Origin: Brucella thiophenivorans
GTDB taxonomy: Bacteria; Pseudomonadota; Alphaproteobacteria; Rhizobiales; Rhizobiaceae
DNA: 64,000 nucleotides
Assembly (NCBI RefSeq): GCF_002252445.1
Contig: NZ_NNRJ01000051.1
Location: forward strand, 372,001 to 436,000
Reading direction: 5' to 3'
Of this stretch, positions 56,018-64,000 are shown piece by piece. The translations under genes were made by a program, and so were the position numbers. Within the stretch, counting starts at the first letter, position 1; each line of letters opens with the position of its first letter. The notes under the pieces were generated by a model. That model was not told where the DNA came from and did not search any database. It worked only from the letters and a program-made list of their open reading frames with translations.

Positions 56018-57139
56018 ATGAAAGAGATGATGATGTTAAACAGTTTTGCGTTTCTCCACGCAGACGGACGATCTGCCGAAGAAATTCAGAAGTACGATTG
56101 GGCAAGTAGCGCTCTCGGAACGACTTCAGAGTGGCCTGCACCCCTTAAAACCGCGCTGCAGATGATGTTGGCTTCGCGGTTTCCTAAAGCTATAGTCTGG
56201 GGACCCCAACACATAACATTTTTCAACGATGCTTTCCGACCTATCCTTGGTGGCAAGGACAACTGCATGGGGAAATCATTCAAAGACATATGGGCAGAAG
56301 CTTGGGATGAGATATCGCCAATCGTCGACAAGGCATACTTGGGTGAGGCAACATTTATTGAAGATTTTCCTCTTGCCATTAACAGGCATGGGTATCTTGA
56401 GCAGTGCTATTTTACGTTCTGCTACAGCCCGATACGTTTAGAAAACGGTCAGATCGGTGGCATGATTGATACTGTGGTAGAGACGACGGGAAAAGTCGAA
56501 TCGGAGCAACGCGCACTCATCTTTAATGCCGAACTTGCTCACAGGATAAAAAACACGTTCAGCATCGTTAGCTCGATTGCCAATCAAACTTTTGTCGACG
56601 CCAATTCCGATCAGCGCCACAAGTTTTCTGAGCGATTGAACGCTTTGAGCTACGCGCACGAGATATTGCGTTTACAGGATACACCGCAAAGCTATTTGTC
56701 CGATATAATTGAAAGCATCGGCTCCGCACTCGGAGTGAGTGATAATATGGACGTAAGCGGCCCCGACATTCATGTGGGCTCGAAAGGCGTCGCGTCGATT
56801 TCACTTTTGCTTCATGAACTGACTACAAACGCGATCAAATATGGATCACTTTCGAAACAAGGTGGACGTGTAGTTGTCGATCTGAGAATTTCAAATGAAA
56901 ACGGCCCCAGTTTACTGACGCTAAATTGGAAAGAGATCGGCGGTCCCGAAGTCTCAGCGCCTAATCGCAAAGGTTTTGGAACAAAACTCATTCGAACGGG
57001 CCTTCTTGGAACTGGCGATGTCGATCTGCGCTTTGAGCGTTCTGGACTTGAGGCTGTAATGACAGCTCCCCTGCACCAACTCCGTGCCGACATAGGTAAA
57101 AAATATCAAAGTATATCGCCGAAAGCTGGGAACGATTGA
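56018..57139 (+). CDS. HWE-family sensor histidine kinase with PAS domain
   Basis: 373 residues. PAS-like N-terminus, then the HWE dimerisation motif with phospho-accepting His in AELAHRIKNTFSIV, an HxxxNxxxK-type N box in HELTTNAIKYGSLS, and WKE later (LNWKEIGGP), the residues that name the family. Cytosolic. Start: MKEMMML at 56018 or the later Met of MMMLNSF. Confidence 0.9.
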   Translation: MKEMMMLNSFAFLHADGRSAEEIQKYDWASSALGTTSEWPAPLKTALQMMLASRFPKAIVWGPQHITFFNDAFRPILGGKDNCMGKSFKDIWAEAWDEISPIVDKAYLGEATFIEDFPLAINRHGYLEQCYFTFCYSPIRLENGQIGGMIDTVVETTGKVESEQRALIFNAELAHRIKNTFSIVSSIANQTFVDANSDQRHKFSERLNALSYAHEILRLQDTPQSYLSDIIESIGSALGVSDNMDVSGPDIHVGSKGVASISLLLHELTTNAIKYGSLSKQGGRVVVDLRISNENGPSLLTLNWKEIGGPEVSAPNRKGFGTKLIRTGLLGTGDVDLRFERSGLEAVMTAPLHQLRADIGKKYQSISPKAGND

Positions 57140-57187
57140 TGGTGATAAGCATTATCTGCCAGTGCACGGGGCGCTTGTTAAAAACGA

Positions 57188-57433
57188 ATGGAATACCGGT
57201 TGGCCGAAGATGGTTGCGCCTATTTAATGGGTCAGATTTATAGTTTGCGTAATGCATTACGAACTATCAGCAATAAAATTGTTCCAGCTGAAAAAAGCGA
57301 AATAATCTCTATACTATTAAAAGAAACAAAAATTTATGAGGAACAACTTAAGGTTTCTAATGATGAGAAATTTAAAGATTTTGCAATGGGAGCCATAGAT
57401 GAAAATAATCGCGCCTTGGAAACTACAATTTAA
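57188..57433 (+). CDS. Doubtful small helical ORF
   Basis: 81 codons, A/T-rich; no strong ribosome-binding site before 57188 or the internal Met at 57227. Regular helical pattern with heptad-like leucines (SLRNALRTISNKIV). Follows the HWE kinase; function unknown. Confidence 0.35.
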   Translation: MEYRLAEDGCAYLMGQIYSLRNALRTISNKIVPAEKSEIISILLKETKIYEEQLKVSNDEKFKDFAMGAIDENNRALETTI

Positions 57434-57674
57434 ATAACTATAATGTAATATTTGAATAAGACGAAGGATTTACGTTTGAAAACGTAAATATATTTGATCT
57501 ATAATTAATTATCTGTGAAAAGATAATGTATTAGAAAAATCGAAACGTGTCTTATATACAATAAAATGACAATATTATATTATCAAATTTTGAATTTTTC
57601 CAATGTTGATTTTCTTATTTCATTGAGAACACTTTGACTAAGCAGCAACATTCAGCAACTCTATGGAGTATAAT

Positions 57675-58484
57675 ATGGCTGAAGACACTAGCGCTGAGCA
57701 AACAGCGGAGACGCTGAAGGAAACCCTCCCCTCCAAATCCGCTGCAATACATGAATTGATACGCAGACACGGCGAAAAAGAACTTGGACGTGATGTTCTT
57801 GCTCTACTTTGGTCCGCTATTGCTGCGGGTATATCCATGAGCTTTTCTATGATGGCAAGAGGTATCCTCGAAGCAAACCTTCCAGCTTCTGAAATGTCAT
57901 TTCTAATTAGCTCAGCAGGGTACACCGTAGGCTTTATAATCGTAATTATAGCCAACCAGCAGCTTTTCACAGAAAACACCATAACACCTGTGTTGCCATT
58001 TATGGATCAACCTAGCGCCTATAATTTATGGAGGGTAAGCAGGCTATGGGGAGTTGTACTCACTGGAAATCTGATTGGAGGAGGAATAGCAGCCGCAGCG
58101 TTCGCCATGCTACCCATTTTTTCAGATGACACGTTCCGCTCATTTGTAGCAATGGGTCATCATTTGATGGAAAACACTGCAGGAGAAATGTTTGGCAAGA
58201 GTATAATATCTGGCTGGCTGATCGCTACGCTTGTATGGATGTTGCACAGCACAAAAGCTTCACACTTCGCAATAATATTTCTCATCACCTACTTGATAGC
58301 CATCGGTGATTTTACACATATAATAGTCGGTTCCATTGAGGTGATATTTCTTTTGCTGATCGGCGAAGTTTCCTTCACAGACGCAGTCTTGCGTTTCGGC
58401 ATTCCCACTCTGTTTGGCAATATATTTGGCGGGACGTTTATTTTTGCTCTCATTTCGCATGCACAAATCAAAGCTGATGAGTAG
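57675..58484 (+). CDS. Formate/nitrite transporter family protein
   Basis: 269 residues from ATG 57675, six bases after GGAG. Six membrane segments appear (such as AIAAGISMSFSMMARGI, FLISSAGYTVGFIIVIIAN, LTGNLIGGGIAAAAFAML, FGNIFGGTFIFALI). The GNIFGG motif is characteristic of FNT-type channels (YfdC-like). Forms a pentameric anion channel; the ion is unknown. Preceded by an A/T-rich gap 57434-57674 with nothing supportable. Confidence 0.85.
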   Translation: MAEDTSAEQTAETLKETLPSKSAAIHELIRRHGEKELGRDVLALLWSAIAAGISMSFSMMARGILEANLPASEMSFLISSAGYTVGFIIVIIANQQLFTENTITPVLPFMDQPSAYNLWRVSRLWGVVLTGNLIGGGIAAAAFAMLPIFSDDTFRSFVAMGHHLMENTAGEMFGKSIISGWLIATLVWMLHSTKASHFAIIFLITYLIAIGDFTHIIVGSIEVIFLLLIGEVSFTDAVLRFGIPTLFGNIFGGTFIFALISHAQIKADE

Positions 58485-58568
58485 TGACGTTTGACGGTAG
58501 GGTTGCTGAAAACGCGAGCAGCATTAATTTAGTCAGCGACACTCATCGTTCAAATGGAAAAACCTAAT

Positions 58569-58796
58569 ATGCCGTTTCGATCAGGACTGTTTGTAGGAAC
58601 ATATAATCCGCAACAGTTGAGAGCTATGCAGGAAGCATATCGTGAAACTTGCCATCAACTCGGCCGCACAACTCAAAGTCCAAGCAAAGCTCAGGGATTA
58701 GCCAAACAAATATACCACGTCTACGACAGCGGTGTTACCGACCCTTTACAAATTGCTCGCATCATTTTGCACGCAGAAAGCATGGATTATGGGTAG
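58569..58796 (+). CDS. Small hypothetical protein, paralogue of 18780-19064
   Basis: 75 residues from the internal ATG 58569 (MPFRSGLFVG); 58554 is an alternative start. The centre IYHVYDSGVTDPLQIARIIL aligns with the 18780 protein (VIRLYDSGLRDLDHLVELAI). Family widespread-looking in Rhizobiales but of unknown role. Confidence 0.5.
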   Translation: MPFRSGLFVGTYNPQQLRAMQEAYRETCHQLGRTTQSPSKAQGLAKQIYHVYDSGVTDPLQIARIILHAESMDYG

Positions 58797-58892
58797 CAAT
58801 ATTTAATAATTCTATTTCAATTTATTTGATTTTATTGCAAGATACTTAATAAGTATTTTTAGAATATAATAGATCAATTTTAAATTTACAAT

Positions 58893-59024
58893 TAGAACTA
58901 GAACTAGAACTAGAATTAGAATTAGAATTAGAATTAGAATTAGAATTAGAATTAGAATTAGAATTAGAATTAGAATTAGAATTAGAATTAGAATTAGAAT
59001 TAGAATTAGAATTAGAATTAGAAT
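58893..59024 (+). repeat. Hexanucleotide tandem repeat, 22 units (TAGAAC x3, TAGAAT x19)
   Basis: Three TAGAAC units at 58893-58910 followed by 19 perfect TAGAAT units at 58911-59024. It ends 104 bp before the alpha/beta hydrolase start, so changes in number would alter promoter spacing rather than the reading frame. The rest of 58797-59127 is A/T-rich and empty. Confidence 0.98.
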
Positions 59025-59127
59025 TAAATAAATATGCTAAAAAAATTCTCGCTAGTAAAATTCATTCAACGTGGGAACTTTGATTGGCATTTTAAATTAC
59101 TATTGTGTTATCAAAAAGGAACCCAAA

Positions 59128-59970
59128 ATGCCTTTTATTGAAGCTGCGGACGGAATTAGCTTACACGTTAAGGATATGGGGCACGGAACTCCGGTTGTGC
59201 TAATCCACGGTTGGCCCCTCACGGGTGATATGTTCGAATTCCAAACAATGGCCCTACTGGAAGCGGGATACCGTGTAATCACGTATGATCGTCGCGGTTT
59301 TGGTCAGTCTTCACACCCCGCCGATGGTTATAGTTATGATAACTTCGCGGATGATTTATCCAAGGTCATTGAGCATCTGGAATTGAAGGATGTCGTCTTA
59401 GTCGGCTTTTCCATGGGCGGAGGCGAAATTGCCAGATACCTATCTCGACACGGATCGAAACGTGTAGCTAAAGTCGTACTCGTCGCATCGGTTGTGCCTT
59501 ACCTTCTTAAAGACGACAGCAATCCCGATGGCGTGAACAGCGAAGTCCTTGAAGACATGAAGGACCAGATTAAAAAAGATCGCTTTCACTTCCTGCAATC
59601 TTTTGCGAAGACGTTCTACGGTGTGGGATTTGTTACAAGCCCAGTTAGTCAAGGCATTCTCGACTGGAGCTTTGCGTTGGCCATCATGGCAAGCCCAAAA
59701 GCGACTTACGATTGCATAGACGCTTTCGGCAAGACCGACTTCCGAGGGGATCTCTCATCATTCACGGTACCAACACTGATCATCCATGGTACGAACGACA
59801 ACACAGTTCCAATCGAACCATCAGCTAGAACTGCAGCTAAAAGTATACCTTCAGCTCGATTGATTGAATATGATGGCGAGCCACATGGCTTGTTCGCAAC
59901 TGCCGCGGACAGGTTAAATACTGATCTTATTGCCTTCATTCGAGAGCCTCAACAAAACGACACTCTTTAA
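59128..59970 (+). CDS. Alpha/beta hydrolase (non-heme chloroperoxidase/esterase-like)
   Basis: 280 residues from ATG 59128 behind AAGGAA; the longer frame from 59071 includes unlikely residues. HGWPLTGDMFEF is the oxyanion-side motif, GFSMGGGEIARY carries the nucleophilic Ser, GTNDNTVPIE the Asp, and GEPHGLF the His. Metal-free chloroperoxidases are in practice esterases/perhydrolases. Expression may depend on the hexamer repeat upstream. Confidence 0.9.
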   Translation: MPFIEAADGISLHVKDMGHGTPVVLIHGWPLTGDMFEFQTMALLEAGYRVITYDRRGFGQSSHPADGYSYDNFADDLSKVIEHLELKDVVLVGFSMGGGEIARYLSRHGSKRVAKVVLVASVVPYLLKDDSNPDGVNSEVLEDMKDQIKKDRFHFLQSFAKTFYGVGFVTSPVSQGILDWSFALAIMASPKATYDCIDAFGKTDFRGDLSSFTVPTLIIHGTNDNTVPIEPSARTAAKSIPSARLIEYDGEPHGLFATAADRLNTDLIAFIREPQQNDTL

Positions 59971-59989
59971 ATATTTCTAAAGAAGAATT

Positions 59990-60033
59990 TTTCTACACCA
60001 ATTTGTCCACTAGTGGACAAATTGGTGTAGAAA
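59990..60033. terminator. 44-bp perfect palindrome after the hydrolase gene
   Basis: Each arm is 22 bases (arm 5' end TTTCTACACCAATTTGTCCA) with no separating loop. A T-rich stretch follows (TACTTTTATTTTTATTG), so it could act as a terminator. The perfect symmetry is unusual for a terminator and may also allow cruciform formation or protein binding. Confidence 0.6.
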
Positions 60034-60128
60034 TACTTTTATTTTTATTGTGAGTTCTATTTCAATAGAACGTGCGTTACTTTAGCTACAAAATGTCGAT
60101 GCCTTAATACGAACTATGATGGACCAAT

Positions 60129-62171
60129 ATGAAGCGCCACGCTGCTGATAGAGAAACACGACGGATTGAGGCGCTCGAGAGCTACAATGTTCTCGATACA
60201 CCCAGAGAAAAAGATTTTGACGACATCGCAGCATTGGCAGCACAAATCTGTCAAACACCAATTGGCGTTGTGAATCTTATTGCGAGAGATAGGCAATTCT
60301 TCAAAGCCGAAGTGGGCTTAGGAGTTCGCGAGACGCCCCTTGCAAGTTCATTTTGTGCGAAAGCGATACTCGAGCAAGATTTTCTGCTGGTTCCAGATGC
60401 AACCTTGGATCACAGATTTAATTGTAACCCTCTTGTAGTTGGCGAACCCTTCATCCGGTTTTATGCCGGGGCTCTTCTTAAGTCTGACAACGGCTATCCG
60501 ATTGGAACGCTTTGCGTATTGGGCCACGAACCGAAGATGCTGACCAGTGAGCAACAATTTGCTCTAAATGTCTTAGCCAACCAAGCCATCGCGCAACTCG
60601 AACTGCGTAAACGCATTCAAGATCTTTCATATGACCTTTCTGTTGAGCGTCGTCTTTCCTCAAAAAGGAAGGCACGCGTCGCTAGTATCGACGCAAAGAA
60701 CGAACAGTTGAAAGAAAACGAAGTTCGAAATGCAACAGCGCAGGCTGCAGGTGGGATTGGCATATTTGAGGTGGATACGCGAACAAATACCATCACCGTG
60801 TCGGACGAGTTTTGTCGAATTTTTGGCGTGGGCACCAATCAGACCTATGAAGCCACGTTCTTCGAGAATTTAGTATTAGACGAAGATCGCGATCAGGCAT
60901 CAAGTGTTCAAAGTAGGAACGATGCAACAGCACATCTTGCTGTCGAATATCGTATTCGAAGGCCCTCAGATCAGAGAATTAGGTGGATAGCGCGCCGAGC
61001 TCAGTTTCTGCCAGATGATGAAGGCAAATCATCAAAAATGGTTGGCGTTGCAATCGACATAACTGATGCGAAGCGCAAGGATGCACGGGTTGCCGCATTG
61101 CTGGCGCTCGGAGATCGCCTGAGCGTTGCTGATACCATGCAAGATATCTGTCAGATTGCCTCCGAGGTTTTGCATGAGGGCTTGGGTGTTGACCGTTCTG
61201 GTTACGCAACAATCAGTCAGAGCGAGCAGAGCTTTAAAATCGAGTATGAACACTCCCTGCCGATGAAGAGGTCTCTTGCTGGAACTCATTCGACCGCCGA
61301 TTTCGCAAGAACAATTGCTCGTCTTTCAGAAGGAAAATTAATCACCGTTTCCGACGTTAGTACTGATCCATTTCTGAACGGCGAATCTGCCAGCTACATT
61401 GATTCCGGCATACGGTCTTTCATCAAAGCGCCTTTACTAAAAAACGGCGCACTGGTTGGCGTTCTGTTTACACATGAGGAGAAGCCTCGTTTTTGGAGCA
61501 AAGCTGAGCTTGATTTTGTAGCTGGCGTTACTGACCGCACATATGCTGCAGTCGCAAAACTTAATGCGGAAGCTGAACAGCGCGTCCTAAATACTGAACT
61601 AAGCCATCGGCTTAAAAATACATTGTCTATCGTTCATGCATTGATTGGCCAAACACTTAGAAATGTTTCTGAGAGGGATGCAGTCAACGCACTAACCGGA
61701 CGAATACAGGCATTGGGGAGCGCACACGAGCTGCTGTTGCAACAGTCATGGTCGTCAGCGCAGTTGCATCAAGTGATAGAACAAGCAATGAAACTTCACT
61801 CGGATGGCGACCGTATTTTTCTGCATGGTCCAACAACTGAACTTGGTCCCAAAGCGGGTCTTTCTATAGCACTGCTTTTGCATGAGCTGGGCACTAATGC
61901 GCTCAAATATGGAGCACTGTCGAATGAATCCGGACAGGTTCACATTTCATGGATGATCATCGATAAAGATAAAGAACAACCTGAGCTTCAACTTCGCTGG
62001 GAAGAAAAATTCGGCCCAATCGTCTCGGAGCCCCAAAGCAGGGGCTTTGGTTCTAGACTAATCAAGATGGGGTTGAATGGAACCGGTAACGTTGAACTAC
62101 TCTATAAGCCGACGGGCTTGCTGGCGACTTTTTCCGCCCCGTTGGCCATGATTATGCGGCATGATGATTAA
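60129..62171 (+). CDS. HWE-family histidine kinase with GAF-PAS-GAF sensors
   Basis: 680 residues. First GAF (ALESYNVLDTPREKDFDDIA, GVNL... with ASSFCAKAIL), then PAS (GGIGIFEVDTRTNTITVSDE), second GAF (LGVDRSGYATI, SFIKAPLLKNGALVGVLFTHE), and the HWE module: phospho-accepting His in NTELSHRLKNTLSIVHALIG, N-box in HELGTNALKYGALS and W in RWEEKFGP. Likely an intracellular small-molecule or light/redox sensor feeding general stress signalling. Confidence 0.9.
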   Translation: MKRHAADRETRRIEALESYNVLDTPREKDFDDIAALAAQICQTPIGVVNLIARDRQFFKAEVGLGVRETPLASSFCAKAILEQDFLLVPDATLDHRFNCNPLVVGEPFIRFYAGALLKSDNGYPIGTLCVLGHEPKMLTSEQQFALNVLANQAIAQLELRKRIQDLSYDLSVERRLSSKRKARVASIDAKNEQLKENEVRNATAQAAGGIGIFEVDTRTNTITVSDEFCRIFGVGTNQTYEATFFENLVLDEDRDQASSVQSRNDATAHLAVEYRIRRPSDQRIRWIARRAQFLPDDEGKSSKMVGVAIDITDAKRKDARVAALLALGDRLSVADTMQDICQIASEVLHEGLGVDRSGYATISQSEQSFKIEYEHSLPMKRSLAGTHSTADFARTIARLSEGKLITVSDVSTDPFLNGESASYIDSGIRSFIKAPLLKNGALVGVLFTHEEKPRFWSKAELDFVAGVTDRTYAAVAKLNAEAEQRVLNTELSHRLKNTLSIVHALIGQTLRNVSERDAVNALTGRIQALGSAHELLLQQSWSSAQLHQVIEQAMKLHSDGDRIFLHGPTTELGPKAGLSIALLLHELGTNALKYGALSNESGQVHISWMIIDKDKEQPELQLRWEEKFGPIVSEPQSRGFGSRLIKMGLNGTGNVELLYKPTGLLATFSAPLAMIMRHDD

Positions 62172-62985
62172 GACAATACAAATAGGACCGCTGAGCGAAA
62201 AGTCTGCACCGTTAAACTGCAAGTCAATTTCCTGCCTAACGAAAGTCTAATACTGCCAGACCTCGAAACGTTGGTATTCTATGAGCAAGCTCAGTGCCTT
62301 GGCTCGGTACCGGGAGCTCAGTAGGCGCAACTGCGCACTTCGCGAGCCATGAAATGATGGATGATTACACCTCAGATTTTCGGTGATGCCACTGAGTGCG
62401 AAAGGAATGAACTCTGTTTGGTGCCATCAATTGAGAAACTCAAAAAATCTATTCGCTTCAGGTGCCAATTTTTTTGCATATCCATCGAATACTTCAACCA
62501 AATGCTTTGATCATTCGCGGTATACTTCAGCAATCGAGGCCCTGCACGATTTCATCGTGCAGAGGAAACGACTGATTTGCTTGAGACCCCGTTTTATCCT
62601 CACCGAAGTCAACACTGTGTTTCAACTCCTGCAATACTTCACCGCAATCAAAATTTCTAATGACGGCGCATAGATTGATGAAATGCGATCCAATTCTCAG
62701 TTCCGTCCGGCTGGATATTGGGGGGGGGAGCATGTGAACAACCAGAACTGAGAACAAACGAGCTCGAGAGGGATTTCGCACATTCTGTTTGTCTTTAAAG
62801 CGGCATAAGTAGCTCGTCAGATAATTCCACCACGCAGTCCAAGCCTAAAAAACTACCTAAAAATATAATTTAAAATCAATAGAGCGGATGTATCGCACAA
62901 TTTTCACGTGCACAACCTGGTTGATCTTTGGTAAAACGCAAAATAGCAGTTGACGGAATATTTCAATTTAACACATTTTGTTTCC
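62172..62985. other. Gap with no supportable gene
   Basis: Open frames on both strands (62383-62673 plus, 62527-62781 minus) overlap each other and have no family features. A run of nine G lies at 62720-62728. Possible decayed gene; the 3' half could hold the promoter of the KAP gene. Confidence 0.5.
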
Positions 62986-64000
62986 ATGTGGTCAGATAAT
63001 GAAACAAACATAGATTACCTCAATTACACAGAACTCGCAGAATTAATCTGCGACATTGTAACCGACGATACGTTATTCCCTCTTTCTGTCGGCGTTTACG
63101 GTGGGTGGGGTGCGGGGAAATCCAGCGTATTAAGGCTCGTTGAAGAGACATTATCCACGCGGGATGACACTATCGTCGTCGAATTCGATGCCTGGCTTTA
63201 CCAAGGTTATGACGAAGCGAAGTCAGCTTTGATGACAGTTATCGCATCCAAGTTACTGACGACCGCGCCTCAAAGCCTGAAAGACAAGGCTATCGGTCTA
63301 GTAAAGCGAACGAATAAACTGCGATTATTAGGACTGGGACTCGACGCCGGACTTATGGCCGCCGGAGTACCGAGCTTCGGTCTAGCGACAAAGGGGCTGG
63401 AATCATTGGGTAATGTATTCAATGGCGATGCCAACATAGAAGACAGTGCCAATATTAAGGCTGCGCTAACCGACGTTAAGCACAGAGCAGACGGACTGAT
63501 AGCTGCAAAAGAAGTCAAATCTGCTCCGGAGGAAATAGCCGCTTTTAAAGAAGAATTTAGCGACCTTCTTCATTCGATGGAAAAGCGCTTAGTGGTCTTT
63601 GTTGACAATCTTGATCGCTGCCTACCCGAAAATGCGATCAAAAGCCTTGAAGCCATGAGGCTTTTCCTTTCAATGCACAATACAGCTTTCATCGTGGCTG
63701 CGGATGTGGATATCATCAGGCATGCGGTCTCCACTCACTTCAAGGGCGCATCGCCCAGACACGTCGTTGATTACCTGGACAAGTTGATACAATTCCCTGT
63801 AGCTGTGCCGAAGCTTGGAATGCGAGAAGTACTAGCATTTTTGTGTATGCTGATCGCGAGCCGCTCAGGTGCTGAAACTGCGGCCATCGAAGAACTTAGA
63901 TGTTACCTTATTAAAAACATTCAGGATTCTTGGCAAGATACGCACAAAATCGAACAAAAAGACGTGTTGGCTATCTTGGGAGCAAACGACGCTGCTCTTT
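62986..64000 (+). CDS. KAP-family P-loop NTPase, N-terminal part (possible QatA)
   Basis: The first 338 codons, cut by the window end; start ATG 62986 (MWSDNETNIDYLNYTELAEL). Walker A is YGGWGAGKSSV (about 39-48), Walker B is VVFVDNLDRC with the KAP D-x-x-D pattern, and a region between with a few hydrophobic segments (LGLGLDAGLMAAGVPSFGLA). KAP NTPases include QatA of the four-gene Qat anti-phage system; the opening MWSDNET matches the KAP start. Whether QatB, C and D follow is beyond the window. Defence role is inference. Confidence 0.78.
   Translation, partial: MWSDNETNIDYLNYTELAELICDIVTDDTLFPLSVGVYGGWGAGKSSVLRLVEETLSTRDDTIVVEFDAWLYQGYDEAKSALMTVIASKLLTTAPQSLKDKAIGLVKRTNKLRLLGLGLDAGLMAAGVPSFGLATKGLESLGNVFNGDANIEDSANIKAALTDVKHRADGLIAAKEVKSAPEEIAAFKEEFSDLLHSMEKRLVVFVDNLDRCLPENAIKSLEAMRLFLSMHNTAFIVAADVDIIRHAVSTHFKGASPRHVVDYLDKLIQFPVAVPKLGMREVLAFLCMLIASRSGAETAAIEELRCYLIKNIQDSWQDTHKIEQKDVLAILGANDAAL

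Noticed and set aside
58893-59024. Repeat tract considered as a CRISPR array
   Set aside because: Units are six bases with no spacers, so it is a simple tandem repeat.
62383-62781. Two overlapping opposite-strand frames
   Set aside because: Neither has convincing start or family features; listed as an empty gap.

Overview
The window looks like chromosomal DNA of an alphaproteobacterium of the order Rhizobiales, most likely the Brucella/Ochrobactrum group. The evidence is two HWE-family histidine kinases, a BA14K-type gene remnant, a DUF1488 gene, a DUF6634-like gene, an IS3-family (IS407-like) element, IS481 and IS110 debris, and moderate-GC metabolic genes. Family names come from recognising motifs in the translated sequence; no database search was possible.

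Layout. (1) 1-4911, minus strand: a fatty-acid beta-oxidation operon (acyl-CoA dehydrogenase, thiolase, FadJ-type multifunctional enzyme cut by the window edge), with an inverted-repeat operator candidate at 5141-5164. (2) About 5.5-20 kb: an accessory, defence-island-like region. It holds an RloC/PrrC-like ATPase with a zinc-hook-like CxxC and a candidate C-terminal RNase site, two overlapping unknown AT-rich genes, a 1857-residue DUF4011-type SF1 helicase fused to a Vsr-like nuclease domain, a cupin, a PIN toxin with a divergent antitoxin-like gene, a cold-shock protein and several small Rhizobiales-type genes. (3) About 20.5-30.2 kb: a cell-envelope block of three DUF1254/DUF1214 proteins, the wreck of a fourth, two outer-membrane barrel proteins and a large SH3-domain exported protein. 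(4) 30.8-35.2 kb: a compact three-gene cluster (TnsA-like nuclease, DUF6634-like protein, soluble FtsH-like AAA+ M41 protease) behind a promoter carrying a LexA-type box, then a RES-Xre toxin-antitoxin pair with a perfect palindromic operator. (5) 35.3-35.9 kb: fused remnants of two IS families. (6) 36-50.6 kb: a sulfatase locus with an exported unknown, a membrane-anchored TPR protein with a DNA-binding-like N-terminus, a second SphA-type outer-membrane protein, an exported HAD phosphatase, a formylglycine-generating enzyme, an arylsulfatase, and a MoxR/DUF58/DUF4381/BatA/BatB-TPR/BatD operon. (7) 50.8-52.5 kb: an intact IS3-family element that has beheaded a BA14K gene. (8) 52.6-62.2 kb: HMCES/YedK-type peptidase, small exported proteins, a receiver protein, two HWE kinases, a formate/nitrite-type channel, and an alpha/beta hydrolase preceded by a 22-unit hexanucleotide repeat. 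(9) 62986-end: the N-terminal part of a KAP-family P-loop NTPase, possibly the first gene of a Qat-like defence system continuing outside.

Two system-level ideas stand out. First, a 17-bp motif (TTTACCGTTACGTACTT) occurs exactly at 35916 and 39062 and in close form at 42502 and, inverted, at 42213-42229. These sites lie upstream of four genes of the sulfatase/envelope locus, which suggests one regulon; the TPR protein at 37354 is a plausible regulator. Second, the nuclease/DUF6634/AAA-protease cluster behind a LexA-type box is a good candidate for an uncharacterised DNA-damage-linked system.
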